DNA of 31,923 nt from an uncultured Collinsella sp. (GTDB lineage: Bacteria > Actinomycetota > Coriobacteriia > Coriobacteriales > Coriobacteriaceae). Location of the stretch: assembly GCA_900542905.1 (NCBI GenBank), contig UQPF01000022.1:1-31923 (forward strand). The letters are read 5' to 3'. The stretch's first letter is position 1. The number at the start of each line of letters is the position of its first letter. The position numbers and the translations under genes were made by a program. The notes beneath the pieces are model-generated. The model worked only from the letters and a program-made list of their open reading frames with translations. It ran no database searches and was not told where the DNA came from. Positions 16,982-23,757 of the stretch are shown here, in pieces.

Positions 16982-17014
16982 CCTACCAAAAAGGGACAGG
17001 CACCTTTGTGGTGG
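16982..17014. repeat. 33-bp palindrome, copy C
   Basis: Shares CCTACCAAAAAGGGACAGG with copy A. Its right arm has changed to CACCTTTGTGGTGG, while many left-arm bases are unchanged, so the pairing is imperfect (CCNACCANAAAGG type). Same length as copies A, B and D. Confidence 0.75.
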
Positions 17015-17049
17015 TCCTGGCCGATGCGGTGGCATGCCTTGCTGCTTTG

Positions 17050-17265
17050 TCTCAATCTGTAACATCTGCAGCCGTTTTTGCCGAGTAACTGTTACAGATT
17101 GAGATTTTCTCTTCAGGGGGATTCGAATGTCTCGATCTGTAACATCTGGACGGACAAAAGGTCTCTATCTGTTACAGATCGAGACAAACGTCGGGGACTA
17201 AGATGTCTTGTCTCGATCTGTAACAGTTAGACGGAAATTCGGACCCTAGATGTTACAGATTGAGA
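17050..17265. repeat. Array of six alternating 15-bp repeats, 40-bp period
   Basis: The 15-mer TCTC(A/G)ATCTGTAACA starts at 17050, 17130 and 17211. Its reverse complement starts at 17090, 17170 and 17251. Successive starts are 40, 40, 40, 41 and 40 bp apart, so every gap is 25-26 bp. Read as hairpins, this is three 55-bp units with perfect or one-wobble 15-bp stems and 25-nt loops. Unit 3 looks inverted relative to unit 1, because both show TCT...TAAC loop edges in that reading. The gap sequences otherwise differ. No coding capacity. Confidence 0.92.
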
Positions 17266-17277
17266 TAATCGCGTCGC

Positions 17278-17321
17278 GAAAATAAAAACCTCCGCAGGGA
17301 TGCTTTCCTTGCGGAGGTTTT
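17278..17321 (-). terminator. Rho-independent terminator of dxs
   Basis: On the minus strand CCTCCGCA pairs with TGCGGAGG and is followed by TTTTTATTTT. It begins directly after the dxs stop and separates it from the palindrome array. Confidence 0.9.
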
Positions 17322-17322
17322 C

Positions 17323-19104
17323 TTACTCGTTGAGTAGCCTTACGGCTTCGGCGGCCATGTTCTCGACCGTCATGCCGTTCTGCGCGAGCAGTTCGTTGGG
17401 ATCGTAGCGGTCGGGAAAGCCCTTGGCGATGCCAAAGGTGCGCGTGCGCAACGGCGTGCATGCCAGATAGCATGCCACGCACTCGCCCCAGCCGCCGTCC
17501 AAGATGCCGTCCTCGAGGGTGACGACAACGCGATGCTCGGCGGCAAGACTGTCGAGGAACTCGCGGTCGAGCTCGGTTGCAAAGCGCGGGTTGACGAGCG
17601 TGGCCTCGATGCCGTACTCGGCAGTCAGACGGTTTGCCACGCGCTCACCCAGCTCAAAGAAATCGCCAAGCGCGAGCACGGCAACGTCGCGGCCCTGACG
17701 CACCACGTTGTAGCGAACGGCGCTGTAGTCGGTGTCTTCGGCGGGCGCAAGGCCGGGGTGGCTTACCAGGCCGATGCCCGGTACGCGGATTGCCACGGGA
17801 TGCTCGCGGTGGTCGAGCGACCAGCTCAGCATGGACAGATATTCCTCCATGCAGGCCGGCGCCAAGTAGTGCATGTTGGGAAGACCGCCCAGCATGGAAA
17901 TATCAAAGAACGAAAGATGCGTCTCGGACGTGGTGCCAAAGATTGACGCACCAAACACCAAAATGGTTGCGGGGGCGTCGTTGAGGCACAGGTCGTGCCA
18001 CAGCTCGTCGTAGGCGCGCTGCAAAAACGTACCGTACACACCAAAGACTGGCTTGGCGCCCGAGCGCGCAAGCGCGGTGGCAAAGGTCACGGCGTGCTCC
18101 TCGGCAATGCCCACATCGACGAACTGTTTGCCGGCGGCAGCGCGAAGCTCGGGTGTAAAGCCCATAATGTAGGGCGTGGCGGCCGTGATGCCAACGACCT
18201 GTGGATCGCGCTCGATGGCGGCGCTGAGCGCCTCGCCCGTAATGTCAGCATAGGTGCGCGGCGCGGGCTCGCTCGGATGGCCCGGGCAAAGCTTGCGCCC
18301 AGTCGCCATGTCAAACGGACCCACGTGGTGCCAGCGTTCGGGGTCGCTCTGGGCCGGCTCAAAGCCCTTGCCCTTGGCGGTGGAGACGTGCAGCACGATG
18401 GGATGATCGATATTGCGCAGTTCCTGCAGCGTGTCGACCAGGGCCAACACGTCGTTGCCGGCGTCCAAATAACGGTAGTCGAGTCCCATCGCGCGGAAAA
18501 CGTTGCGCTCACAGGTGCCGTTGCTGGTGCGCAGCTCGGCCAGATTGCGATAGAGGCCACCGTGGTTCTCGGCGATGGACTGGTCGTTATCGTTGACGAT
18601 GATGATCAGGTTGCTGTCGAGTTCGGCGGCATTGTTGAAGCCCTCAAACGCCAAGCCGCCCGAAAGCGAGCCGTCGCCAATGATGGTGATGACGTTGTAG
18701 CTGTCGCCCGCCAGATCGCGGGCGTGTGCCAAGCCGCAGCCCAGGCTCACCGATGTGGAGGTGTGGCCCATGGCGAACAGGTCGTGCTCGGACTCGTCGG
18801 GATTGGCAAAGCCAGAAGCCTCGCCAAAACGTTCCGGATCGATATAGGTATACGCGCGCCCGGTCAGCGCCTTATGGGCGTAGGTCTGGTGCGAAACGTC
18901 AAAGACAATCTTGTCGATAGGGGAGTTAAACACGCGATGAAGCGCAACCGTAAGCTCAACGACGCCCAGGTTGGGGGCAACGTGTCCGCCGACAGCGGCG
19001 GAGCTTTCGAGGATGGCGTGGCGAATCTCGCCGCAGAGCAGCGGAAGCTCGGCGCGGTCGAGAGCCTTGACGTCCTCGGGCGTTGTCGTTTGCGTAAGCA
19101 GCAT
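17323..19104 (-). CDS. dxs: Divergent 1-deoxy-D-xylulose-5-phosphate synthase-like enzyme
   Basis: A 593-residue thiamine diphosphate enzyme of the DXS family, which in its standard form joins pyruvate and glyceraldehyde 3-phosphate at the start of the MEP isoprenoid pathway. Seen: GHVAPNLG (E. coli His49 region), HQTYAHKALTGR, the diphosphate/Mg motif GDGSLSGG...NDND, WHHVGPFD (His299 region), the catalytic Glu in IAEEHAVTF and YGTFLQRAYDE (Tyr392, Arg398). The loop that is DRAGIVGADGQTH in E. coli reads FGASIFGTTSETH, and YPRG reads VPGI, so the phosphate-binding Arg420 and Arg478 and also Asp427 appear lost. It is shorter than the usual 620-640. A different acceptor or a specialised paralogue is possible. 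GGAG lies 12 bases before the ATG. Confidence 0.85.
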   Translation of the reverse strand: MLLTQTTTPEDVKALDRAELPLLCGEIRHAILESSAAVGGHVAPNLGVVELTVALHRVFNSPIDKIVFDVSHQTYAHKALTGRAYTYIDPERFGEASGFANPDESEHDLFAMGHTSTSVSLGCGLAHARDLAGDSYNVITIIGDGSLSGGLAFEGFNNAAELDSNLIIIVNDNDQSIAENHGGLYRNLAELRTSNGTCERNVFRAMGLDYRYLDAGNDVLALVDTLQELRNIDHPIVLHVSTAKGKGFEPAQSDPERWHHVGPFDMATGRKLCPGHPSEPAPRTYADITGEALSAAIERDPQVVGITAATPYIMGFTPELRAAAGKQFVDVGIAEEHAVTFATALARSGAKPVFGVYGTFLQRAYDELWHDLCLNDAPATILVFGASIFGTTSETHLSFFDISMLGGLPNMHYLAPACMEEYLSMLSWSLDHREHPVAIRVPGIGLVSHPGLAPAEDTDYSAVRYNVVRQGRDVAVLALGDFFELGERVANRLTAEYGIEATLVNPRFATELDREFLDSLAAEHRVVVTLEDGILDGGWGECVACYLACTPLRTRTFGIAKGFPDRYDPNELLAQNGMTVENMAAEAVRLLNE

Positions 19105-19331
19105 CGTTGTGGGTTACTCCATGCGAATCGAGCGCCGGCGCTCCCTCGGCCGACACAATTGCACAAGACAGTCTCGCACATTTTGGCGTTTGATATGTGA
19201 CGGCGGCGCGGTAATTCGACAACTGGTGGGGCAAAACGTTTTGTCCGATGCCATACTGATAGATTCGATGATGATTTTTTCAATACGTGCAGGCCGTGGC
19301 TTGCCGCCGTGAGCCGCTGGAAGGAGGCAGC

Positions 19332-19868
19332 ATGTCCGATGCCGTTCGTGCCGAGAAAATCGCGTGCGAAGTAGACCATGCTGCCCGTCAACTGGCGCAG
19401 GCGGGCCGTCTGGACCTGACGCGCGAGTTTATCCAGCATGGCGATGTGACGGTGTATGCACATGTGACTTCGGTAGCGCGCGCGAGTCTGTCCTTTGCCG
19501 AGCACTTGGGCCGTGCTGGCATTTCGGTCGACCGTGCCTCGCTGCTGCGCGGGGCCCTGTTGCACGATTACTTTCTCTACGATTGGCACGATTCCGACCC
19601 AAGCCATCGGCTGCATGGCTTTCGCCACCCGTTTTTTGCCCTGGCGCGTGCGGAAGAAGATTTTGAGCTGACGCCGCGCGAGCGGAATATTATCGTGCGG
19701 CATATGTTTCCGCTGGTGCTGGTGCCGCCGACGTGTCGTGAGGCATGGATTGTGTGCCTAGCGGATAAATGGTGTGCTCTGCGTGAGACGGTCGCCGGCC
19801 GCCTGCCGCGCAAGGACGAGACGGACGATAGCGCGAGTAAAGCATCGAGCGAAAAGAGGAGAGGGTAG
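19332..19868 (+). CDS. HD-domain protein
   Basis: A 178-residue predicted metal-dependent phosphohydrolase. The HD motif is complete: His in YAHVTSVA, the His-Asp pair in LLHDYFLYD, a further His in RHPFF, RHMFP, and the last Asp in LADKW. The substrate is unknown; nucleotides are usual. The frame is open to 19287, but AAGGAGG just before the ATG at 19332 fixes the start. It diverges from the dxs-like gene and is followed after 3 bp by a membrane-protein gene, forming a two-gene operon. Confidence 0.87.
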   Translation: MSDAVRAEKIACEVDHAARQLAQAGRLDLTREFIQHGDVTVYAHVTSVARASLSFAEHLGRAGISVDRASLLRGALLHDYFLYDWHDSDPSHRLHGFRHPFFALARAEEDFELTPRERNIIVRHMFPLVLVPPTCREAWIVCLADKWCALRETVAGRLPRKDETDDSASKASSEKRRG

Positions 19869-19871
19869 ACG

Positions 19872-20891
19872 GTGGGGACCGCGATTGATACTGCGTTTTG
19901 CGGCGCGACGCTTGCCGCCTGCCCACTCTCGGCACTGGTGCTCTCGTTTGCCTTTTACGGGTTTTGCGGTTGGGCATGGGAGCCGACAGTATGCGCCATG
20001 CTCAATCACGGACGATTTGCCAACAGTGGCTTTTTGCTGGGGCCGTGTTGTCCTATCTATGGTGTGGGCGGCATTGCCTGCTGGCTGCTGTTGCGCGGGA
20101 TTCCGGATGCCTCGAGCCAGTTTGTCGCTGCAGCGCTCGTATGCAGCGTGATTGAGTACAGCGTAGGCGTGCTGTTGGAAAAAACAACGGGCGCTCGCTT
20201 TTGGGATTACTCGCACCTGCCGTTTAACTTGCACGGACGCATCTGTCTGTACTGGGCCTGCGCGTTTGGCTTGGGTGCGTTGTGTATTTGCCGTTTAGTG
20301 GAGCCGGCATTGCTGGGGCTGCTTGGCCGTCTGCCGGTGCTGATTGTGCGGTTGTCCGCCTTTATCGTCGCGGTCGCGATGATGGTCGACGCGTTGTGCT
20401 CGCTGGCGAGCTGGCGGCGTCTGTCCGATCAGCTGGAGCGCGTGCGCGCCGATCTTGCCGACCGCATCAACGAGTCGCTTGCCGATGCCTCGGACTCAAT
20501 GCTCGAGCGCATTCCCGAATCGACGATTGACTCGGTGGCACAAACGCACATCCGTAGCCGTGCCGTTAACGCGTGGCTGGCCGAGCTGGGTGACGCCGCG
20601 CTCGATGCCCTGCGCGAGAAGGCTTCAATGCCGACGTTTATCGCGGATGGTGCTCGCGGCCTGGCACTTGCTGCCCGCCGTGTGGCCGATGCCGCGCCGA
20701 GCATGCCGCGTCCGTCGCTCAGTCGTCGCCTTGCCGGCAAGCGCATGAGCCGTCCGGTGCCAAGCGTGTCGCTCAGCCGCCGCGACCTACGCTTCTTTAA
20801 CGCCTTCCCGCGTCTGCGCATCAATCGCTACGAAGGCGTCATTCGAGCAACTAATCTCCGCGACCGAGCCCGCGAGCTGTTCCGCCACTAG
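19872..20891 (+). CDS. CmpB-type membrane protein (putative ABC transporter permease family)
   Basis: A 339-residue protein with about five N-terminal membrane helices (residues 15-175) and a long charged, helical cytosolic C-terminus. The motifs GFLLGPCCPIYGVGG and WDYSHLPFNLHGRICL are those of the family annotated as putative ABC-transporter permease CmpB (PF06541), whose function is not established. The start is GTG at 19872, only 3 bp after the HD gene stop, with GAGGAG inside the end of that gene. Coupled expression with the HD phosphohydrolase suggests a shared role, not known. Confidence 0.82.
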   Translation: MGTAIDTAFCGATLAACPLSALVLSFAFYGFCGWAWEPTVCAMLNHGRFANSGFLLGPCCPIYGVGGIACWLLLRGIPDASSQFVAAALVCSVIEYSVGVLLEKTTGARFWDYSHLPFNLHGRICLYWACAFGLGALCICRLVEPALLGLLGRLPVLIVRLSAFIVAVAMMVDALCSLASWRRLSDQLERVRADLADRINESLADASDSMLERIPESTIDSVAQTHIRSRAVNAWLAELGDAALDALREKASMPTFIADGARGLALAARRVADAAPSMPRPSLSRRLAGKRMSRPVPSVSLSRRDLRFFNAFPRLRINRYEGVIRATNLRDRARELFRH

Positions 20892-20950
20892 CCGAGACGG
20901 GCGCGCTCACGGCTTCCTTGCTCGCGTATTTCCCGTTCGTTTCGCGTCCG

Positions 20951-20987
20951 TTGCCGCGCCGTTTCCAAGATTGCGGCGCCGTTTCCA
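20951..20987. promoter_or_regulatory. 20-bp-spaced direct repeat upstream of amt
   Basis: TTGC(C/G)GCGCCGTTTCCA occurs at 20951-20967 and again at 20971-20987. The 20-bp period is close to two DNA turns, so a dimeric regulator could bind the same face. It lies about 100-140 bp upstream of the ammonium transporter start. A small inverted repeat CTGGT-CTAC-ACCAG (21019-21032) lies nearer to the gene. No known nitrogen-regulator box was recognised. Confidence 0.45.
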
Positions 20988-21089
20988 TTCGACAACGCCG
21001 CGTTTAACAACGCCGTATCTGGTCTACACCAGTTGCCCCTCGGCCGCATTATGGGCGCCGACAACGTTCATGCGATCAAGGGGGAGCGA

Positions 21090-22367
21090 ATGTACGATAC
21101 GGGATCGACAACGTTTATGCTCATCTGCACCATGCTCGTGTTTTTAATGACACCGGGTCTGGCGTTTTTCTATGGCGGCCTGTCTAGGCGCAAAAATGTC
21201 ATCAACACCATGCTCATGTGCTTTGGCGCCATTGGCCTGGTTGGCGTGCTGTGGATTGTTGCCGGCTGGTCGCTGGCCTACGGCGGCGACGGTTCCAGCC
21301 CGTTTATTGGAGGCCTTGACCAGCTACTGTGCCTTCCGGTGCTCAACCAGGTGCTGCAGGCGGCCGAGGGCAATGCCACTGACGGCGCCGTCTACCCTCA
21401 GATCATCAACATCGCCTTTCAGATGGCATTTGCCATGATCACTGCTGCTATCGTCACGGGCAGCCTGGCCGGCCGCGTTAAGTTTGGTGCCATGACGGCC
21501 TTCCTGGGCATTTGGCTGCTTGTGGTCTATGCGCCGCTTGCCCACATGGTTTGGGGCGGCGAGGGCTCCTTTATCGGTGACATTATCGGCGCACTCGACT
21601 TTGCCGGCGGCGACGTGGTGCACATTTCGTCCGGTCTTACGGGCCTGATTCTCTGCTTAATGCTCGGCCGTCGTCGTGGTTTTGGCATGGTGAGCTATCG
21701 TCCGCATAACGTGCCGTTTGTAGCGCTGGGCGCCGGCCTGCTTTGGTTTGGCTGGTTTGGCTTTAACGGCGGCAGCGAGTTTAAGGCCGACGCCGTGGCG
21801 GCACTCGCCATCCTCAACACCGTGACGGCCAGCGCGGCGGGCATGGTCTCGTGGCTTGCCGTCGAGCGCGTGCACACTGGTCGCCCCACGCTGGTGGGCG
21901 CCAACACCGGTCTGGTTGCGGGACTTGTGGTGGTCACGCCCGGCGCGGGCTTTGTCGAGCCGTGGGCAGCGCTGGTTATGGGCCTGATCGTATCGCCCGT
22001 CTGCTACCTGGCCATCAGCCATCTTAAGACCAAGTTTGGCTACGACGACGCACTCGACGCGTTCGGTTGCCATGGTATCGGCGGCATCCTGGGCGGCGTG
22101 CTCACGGGCCTGTTCTGCGTGCCGGAGCTCTCGTGGACCGGTAAGGGCGGCCTGTTCTACACGGGCGACGTGTCGCTGCTCGTTTCGCAGATTCTGGGCA
22201 TTGTGGTGACGGTCGCTATTGTGCTGGTGCTCGATTTGGTAATCGCCGCGGTGGTCAAGGCACTGTTCCACGGCAGTCTGCGTGTGGACGAGGCCGATGA
22301 GGCGCTGGGCCTGGATGCGAGTCAGCACGGCGAGAGCGCCTACCCTTCGTTCTCCGGACTCGATTAG
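21090..22367 (+). CDS. amt: Ammonium transporter, Amt family
   Basis: A 425-residue integral membrane channel for ammonium/ammonia uptake with about eleven helices. FFYGGLSRRKNV, the first pore His in VVHISSGLTG and the second in GCHGIGGILGG are present. The C-terminal tail GLDASQHGESAY is the conserved segment that docks PII proteins, in keeping with the PII gene downstream. The frame is open upstream to 21033, but GGGGGAGCGA before the ATG at 21090 sets the start. It is expected to be blocked by the PII protein at high nitrogen. Confidence 0.95.
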   Translation: MYDTGSTTFMLICTMLVFLMTPGLAFFYGGLSRRKNVINTMLMCFGAIGLVGVLWIVAGWSLAYGGDGSSPFIGGLDQLLCLPVLNQVLQAAEGNATDGAVYPQIINIAFQMAFAMITAAIVTGSLAGRVKFGAMTAFLGIWLLVVYAPLAHMVWGGEGSFIGDIIGALDFAGGDVVHISSGLTGLILCLMLGRRRGFGMVSYRPHNVPFVALGAGLLWFGWFGFNGGSEFKADAVAALAILNTVTASAAGMVSWLAVERVHTGRPTLVGANTGLVAGLVVVTPGAGFVEPWAALVMGLIVSPVCYLAISHLKTKFGYDDALDAFGCHGIGGILGGVLTGLFCVPELSWTGKGGLFYTGDVSLLVSQILGIVVTVAIVLVLDLVIAAVVKALFHGSLRVDEADEALGLDASQHGESAYPSFSGLD

Positions 22368-22371
22368 CAGC

Positions 22372-22464
22372 TTCCCCAAGCACCGCACCTCGGCCTTCAA
22401 TCGTCGTTTGCGTACCTTAAGTACGCGGCACTCCTCTTTCAGGCCGATCTGCGGCACTTGGGAA
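22372..22464. repeat. Long imperfect palindrome between amt and the PII gene
   Basis: Nested complementary blocks share one axis: TTCCCCAAG/CTTGGGAA, CCGCA/GCGG, CGGCCTT/CAGGCCG and the central GCGTAC/GTACGC (22410-22426). It is an interrupted hairpin of about 93 bp, starting 5 bp after the amt stop, without a clear T-run. It may attenuate amt-PII readthrough, stabilise mRNA ends, or be a dispersed repeat. Confidence 0.7.
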
Positions 22465-22581
22465 ACCTGCTAAGACCTGTTAGTTGCACTTATCTGATCT
22501 ACAAGGTTGGTCTGTGGCACCTGGAAACCCCGTGCCATGTGAGGGACAATTCATTTCTTTTTTTGAAGAGAGGAATTCACT

Positions 22582-22920
22582 ATGAAGAAGATTACGGCGA
22601 TCGTTCGTGCCGAGAAGCTTGAGGTTCTTAAAGACGCTCTGTTTGCTGCCGATGTTCGTGGCATGACTATCAACCAGGTGCAGGGCTGCGGCGCACAGCA
22701 TGGCTGGAAGGAATACGTGCGCGGCAACGAGTTGCTTGTCAACACGATTCCTAAGGTGCAGTTCACGCTCATTTGCGCCGATGAGCATGTCGACGGCATT
22801 GTCGACATTATCTGCAGCGCCGCTCGCACCGGTGCCGTCGGCGACGGCAAGATCTGGGTCGAGCCGGTCGAGGAAGTTATTCGCATACGTACTGGCGAAC
22901 ACGGTCCCGCCGCGGTGTAG
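22582..22920 (+). CDS. glnK: PII nitrogen-regulatory protein
   Basis: A 112-residue trimeric signal protein that senses ATP/ADP and 2-oxoglutarate and controls the ammonium channel and other nitrogen enzymes. Signatures: VQGCGAQHG (T-loop start), TGAVGDGKIWVEPVEE (B-loop) and VIRIRTGE (C-loop). At the tip of the T-loop the E. coli TELYRG is KEYVRG, so Tyr51, the uridylylation site, is Val, with a Tyr one position earlier. Canonical uridylylation is therefore doubtful. AGAGAGGA before the ATG supports the start. It lies 214 bp after amt in the same direction; GlnB-type naming is equally possible. Confidence 0.93.
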   Translation: MKKITAIVRAEKLEVLKDALFAADVRGMTINQVQGCGAQHGWKEYVRGNELLVNTIPKVQFTLICADEHVDGIVDIICSAARTGAVGDGKIWVEPVEEVIRIRTGEHGPAAV

Positions 22921-22934
22921 AATCGACCACCTGT

Positions 22935-22986
22935 CATCCGCAACGTTAAAATGCTGCAATGAGGCACAAGACTTGCGTTGCGGATG
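22935..22986 (+). promoter_or_regulatory. Stem-loop just before the tetR start
   Basis: CATCCGCAACG (22935-22945) and CGTTGCGGATG (22976-22986) are perfect 11-bp complements around a 30-nt loop. The right arm includes the purine-rich bases that would serve as ribosome-binding site for the ATG at 22995. It could be a terminator for the PII gene, an operator, or an mRNA fold limiting translation. Confidence 0.55.
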
Positions 22987-22994
22987 GACGGATT

Positions 22995-23657
22995 ATGGGT
23001 CGTAATAAATATCCCGAGGAGACGGTCGCGAAGATTCTCGACGCGGCGCTGGAGCTATTCTGCGCACAGGGTTATGAGGGGACGAGCATTCAAGATATCG
23101 TCGACCGCCTCGATGGCATGACCAAGGGTGCTATCTATCATCACTTTAAGAGCAAAGAAGAGATTTTCAACGCCGCATTTGATCGGGCAATGGCTCCGAT
23201 TGTTGAGCGCCGCCGCGCGACACTCGGTGCTGGCAATATGACGGGAGCCCAAAAGCTCAAACGACTTTATGCGCCCGAGTCCGTCGTTCCGCAAATCGAT
23301 CTATGGGCTCGCATGCATCCTGCGGCAGATCCGGTAAAAAGCTCGCGGCTGCTGGCGATGCAGTACCAAGGTTCGTTTGACGAGTCGGCCGATGGCTATC
23401 TCCTGCCAGTGATCGAGGAGGGCATCGCCGACGGCTCCATTGCGTGTGCATGCCCACGCGAAGCGGCGGAGGCGGTATCGTTGTTGGCGAATCTTTGGCT
23501 GTTGCCGCTGTTCCGTCCGCTTGAGAACAAGGGTCGAATGCTCGCTCGCGCGCAATGTTTGGCGCAGATGGCGGCCGCGGTGGGGCTCGATTTGGGTAAT
23601 GAAGTGCTCCAGACAACGGCTCAGATATGGGACGTATGGAACCGTGCTGGGTGGTAA
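22995..23657 (+). CDS. TetR-family regulator of the adjacent MFS gene
   Basis: A 220-residue repressor. The N-terminal helix-turn-helix is typical (ILDAALELFCAQGYEGTSIQ, then TKGAIYHHFKSKEEIF). The variable C-terminal ligand domain is helical. The ATG at 22995 gives the usual 8-10 residues before the first helix; upstream frame to 22959 runs through the stem-loop. Its probable operators are two 21-bp palindromes, one touching its own stop codon and one in front of the MFS gene, so it likely represses the pump and responds to a pump substrate. Confidence 0.9.
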   Translation: MGRNKYPEETVAKILDAALELFCAQGYEGTSIQDIVDRLDGMTKGAIYHHFKSKEEIFNAAFDRAMAPIVERRRATLGAGNMTGAQKLKRLYAPESVVPQIDLWARMHPAADPVKSSRLLAMQYQGSFDESADGYLLPVIEEGIADGSIACACPREAAEAVSLLANLWLLPLFRPLENKGRMLARAQCLAQMAAAVGLDLGNEVLQTTAQIWDVWNRAGW

Positions 23658-23658
23658 T

Positions 23659-23679
23659 ATAGATACTGACGGTATGTAA
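23659..23679. promoter_or_regulatory. Probable TetR operator, site 1
   Basis: ATAGATAC-TGACG-GTATGTAA, two near-complementary 8-bp half-sites with a 5-bp centre, begins two bases after the tetR stop. It matches site 2 in length and half-site sequence (ATAnATAC/GTATGTA). Confidence 0.65.
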
Positions 23680-23690
23680 TTGATTTGTAA

Positions 23691-23712
23691 GGGTAGCCAC
23701 GGCTGCCCTTTT
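23691..23712 (+). terminator. Terminator of tetR
   Basis: GGGTAGCC and GGCTGCCC (23691-23708) form an 8-bp stem with one G-T pair and an AC loop, followed by TTTT. It lies between the two operator palindromes. Confidence 0.7.
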
Positions 23713-23723
23713 CAAGTCATTAA

Positions 23724-23744
23724 ATACATACTAATGGTATGTAT
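23724..23744. promoter_or_regulatory. Probable TetR operator, site 2
   Basis: ATACATAC-TAATG-GTATGTAT is a perfect 8-bp inverted repeat 13 bp before the MFS start codon. A bound dimer would block transcription or initiation of the pump gene. Confidence 0.75.
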
Positions 23745-23757
23745 AGGGGGCAGGCTT

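Larger units (their letters stand above)
16866..17322. other. Intergenic region: promoter, palindrome, 40-bp-period array
   Basis: 457 bases without a gene, between the leftward binding-protein gene start and the leftward dxs stop. From left to right: the ABC operon promoter (16909-16938), 33-bp palindrome copy C (16982-17014), an array of six alternating 15-bp repeats (17050-17265) and the dxs terminator (17278-17321). Confidence 0.85.

Noticed and set aside
17050..17265. CRISPR array
   Set aside because: The repeats alternate in orientation, are only 15 bp, the gaps are 25-26 bp, and no cas gene is in the window.
17995..19200. 401-residue open frame antisense to dxs
   Set aside because: Shadow frame; the thiamine-enzyme motifs on the other strand leave no doubt which is coding.
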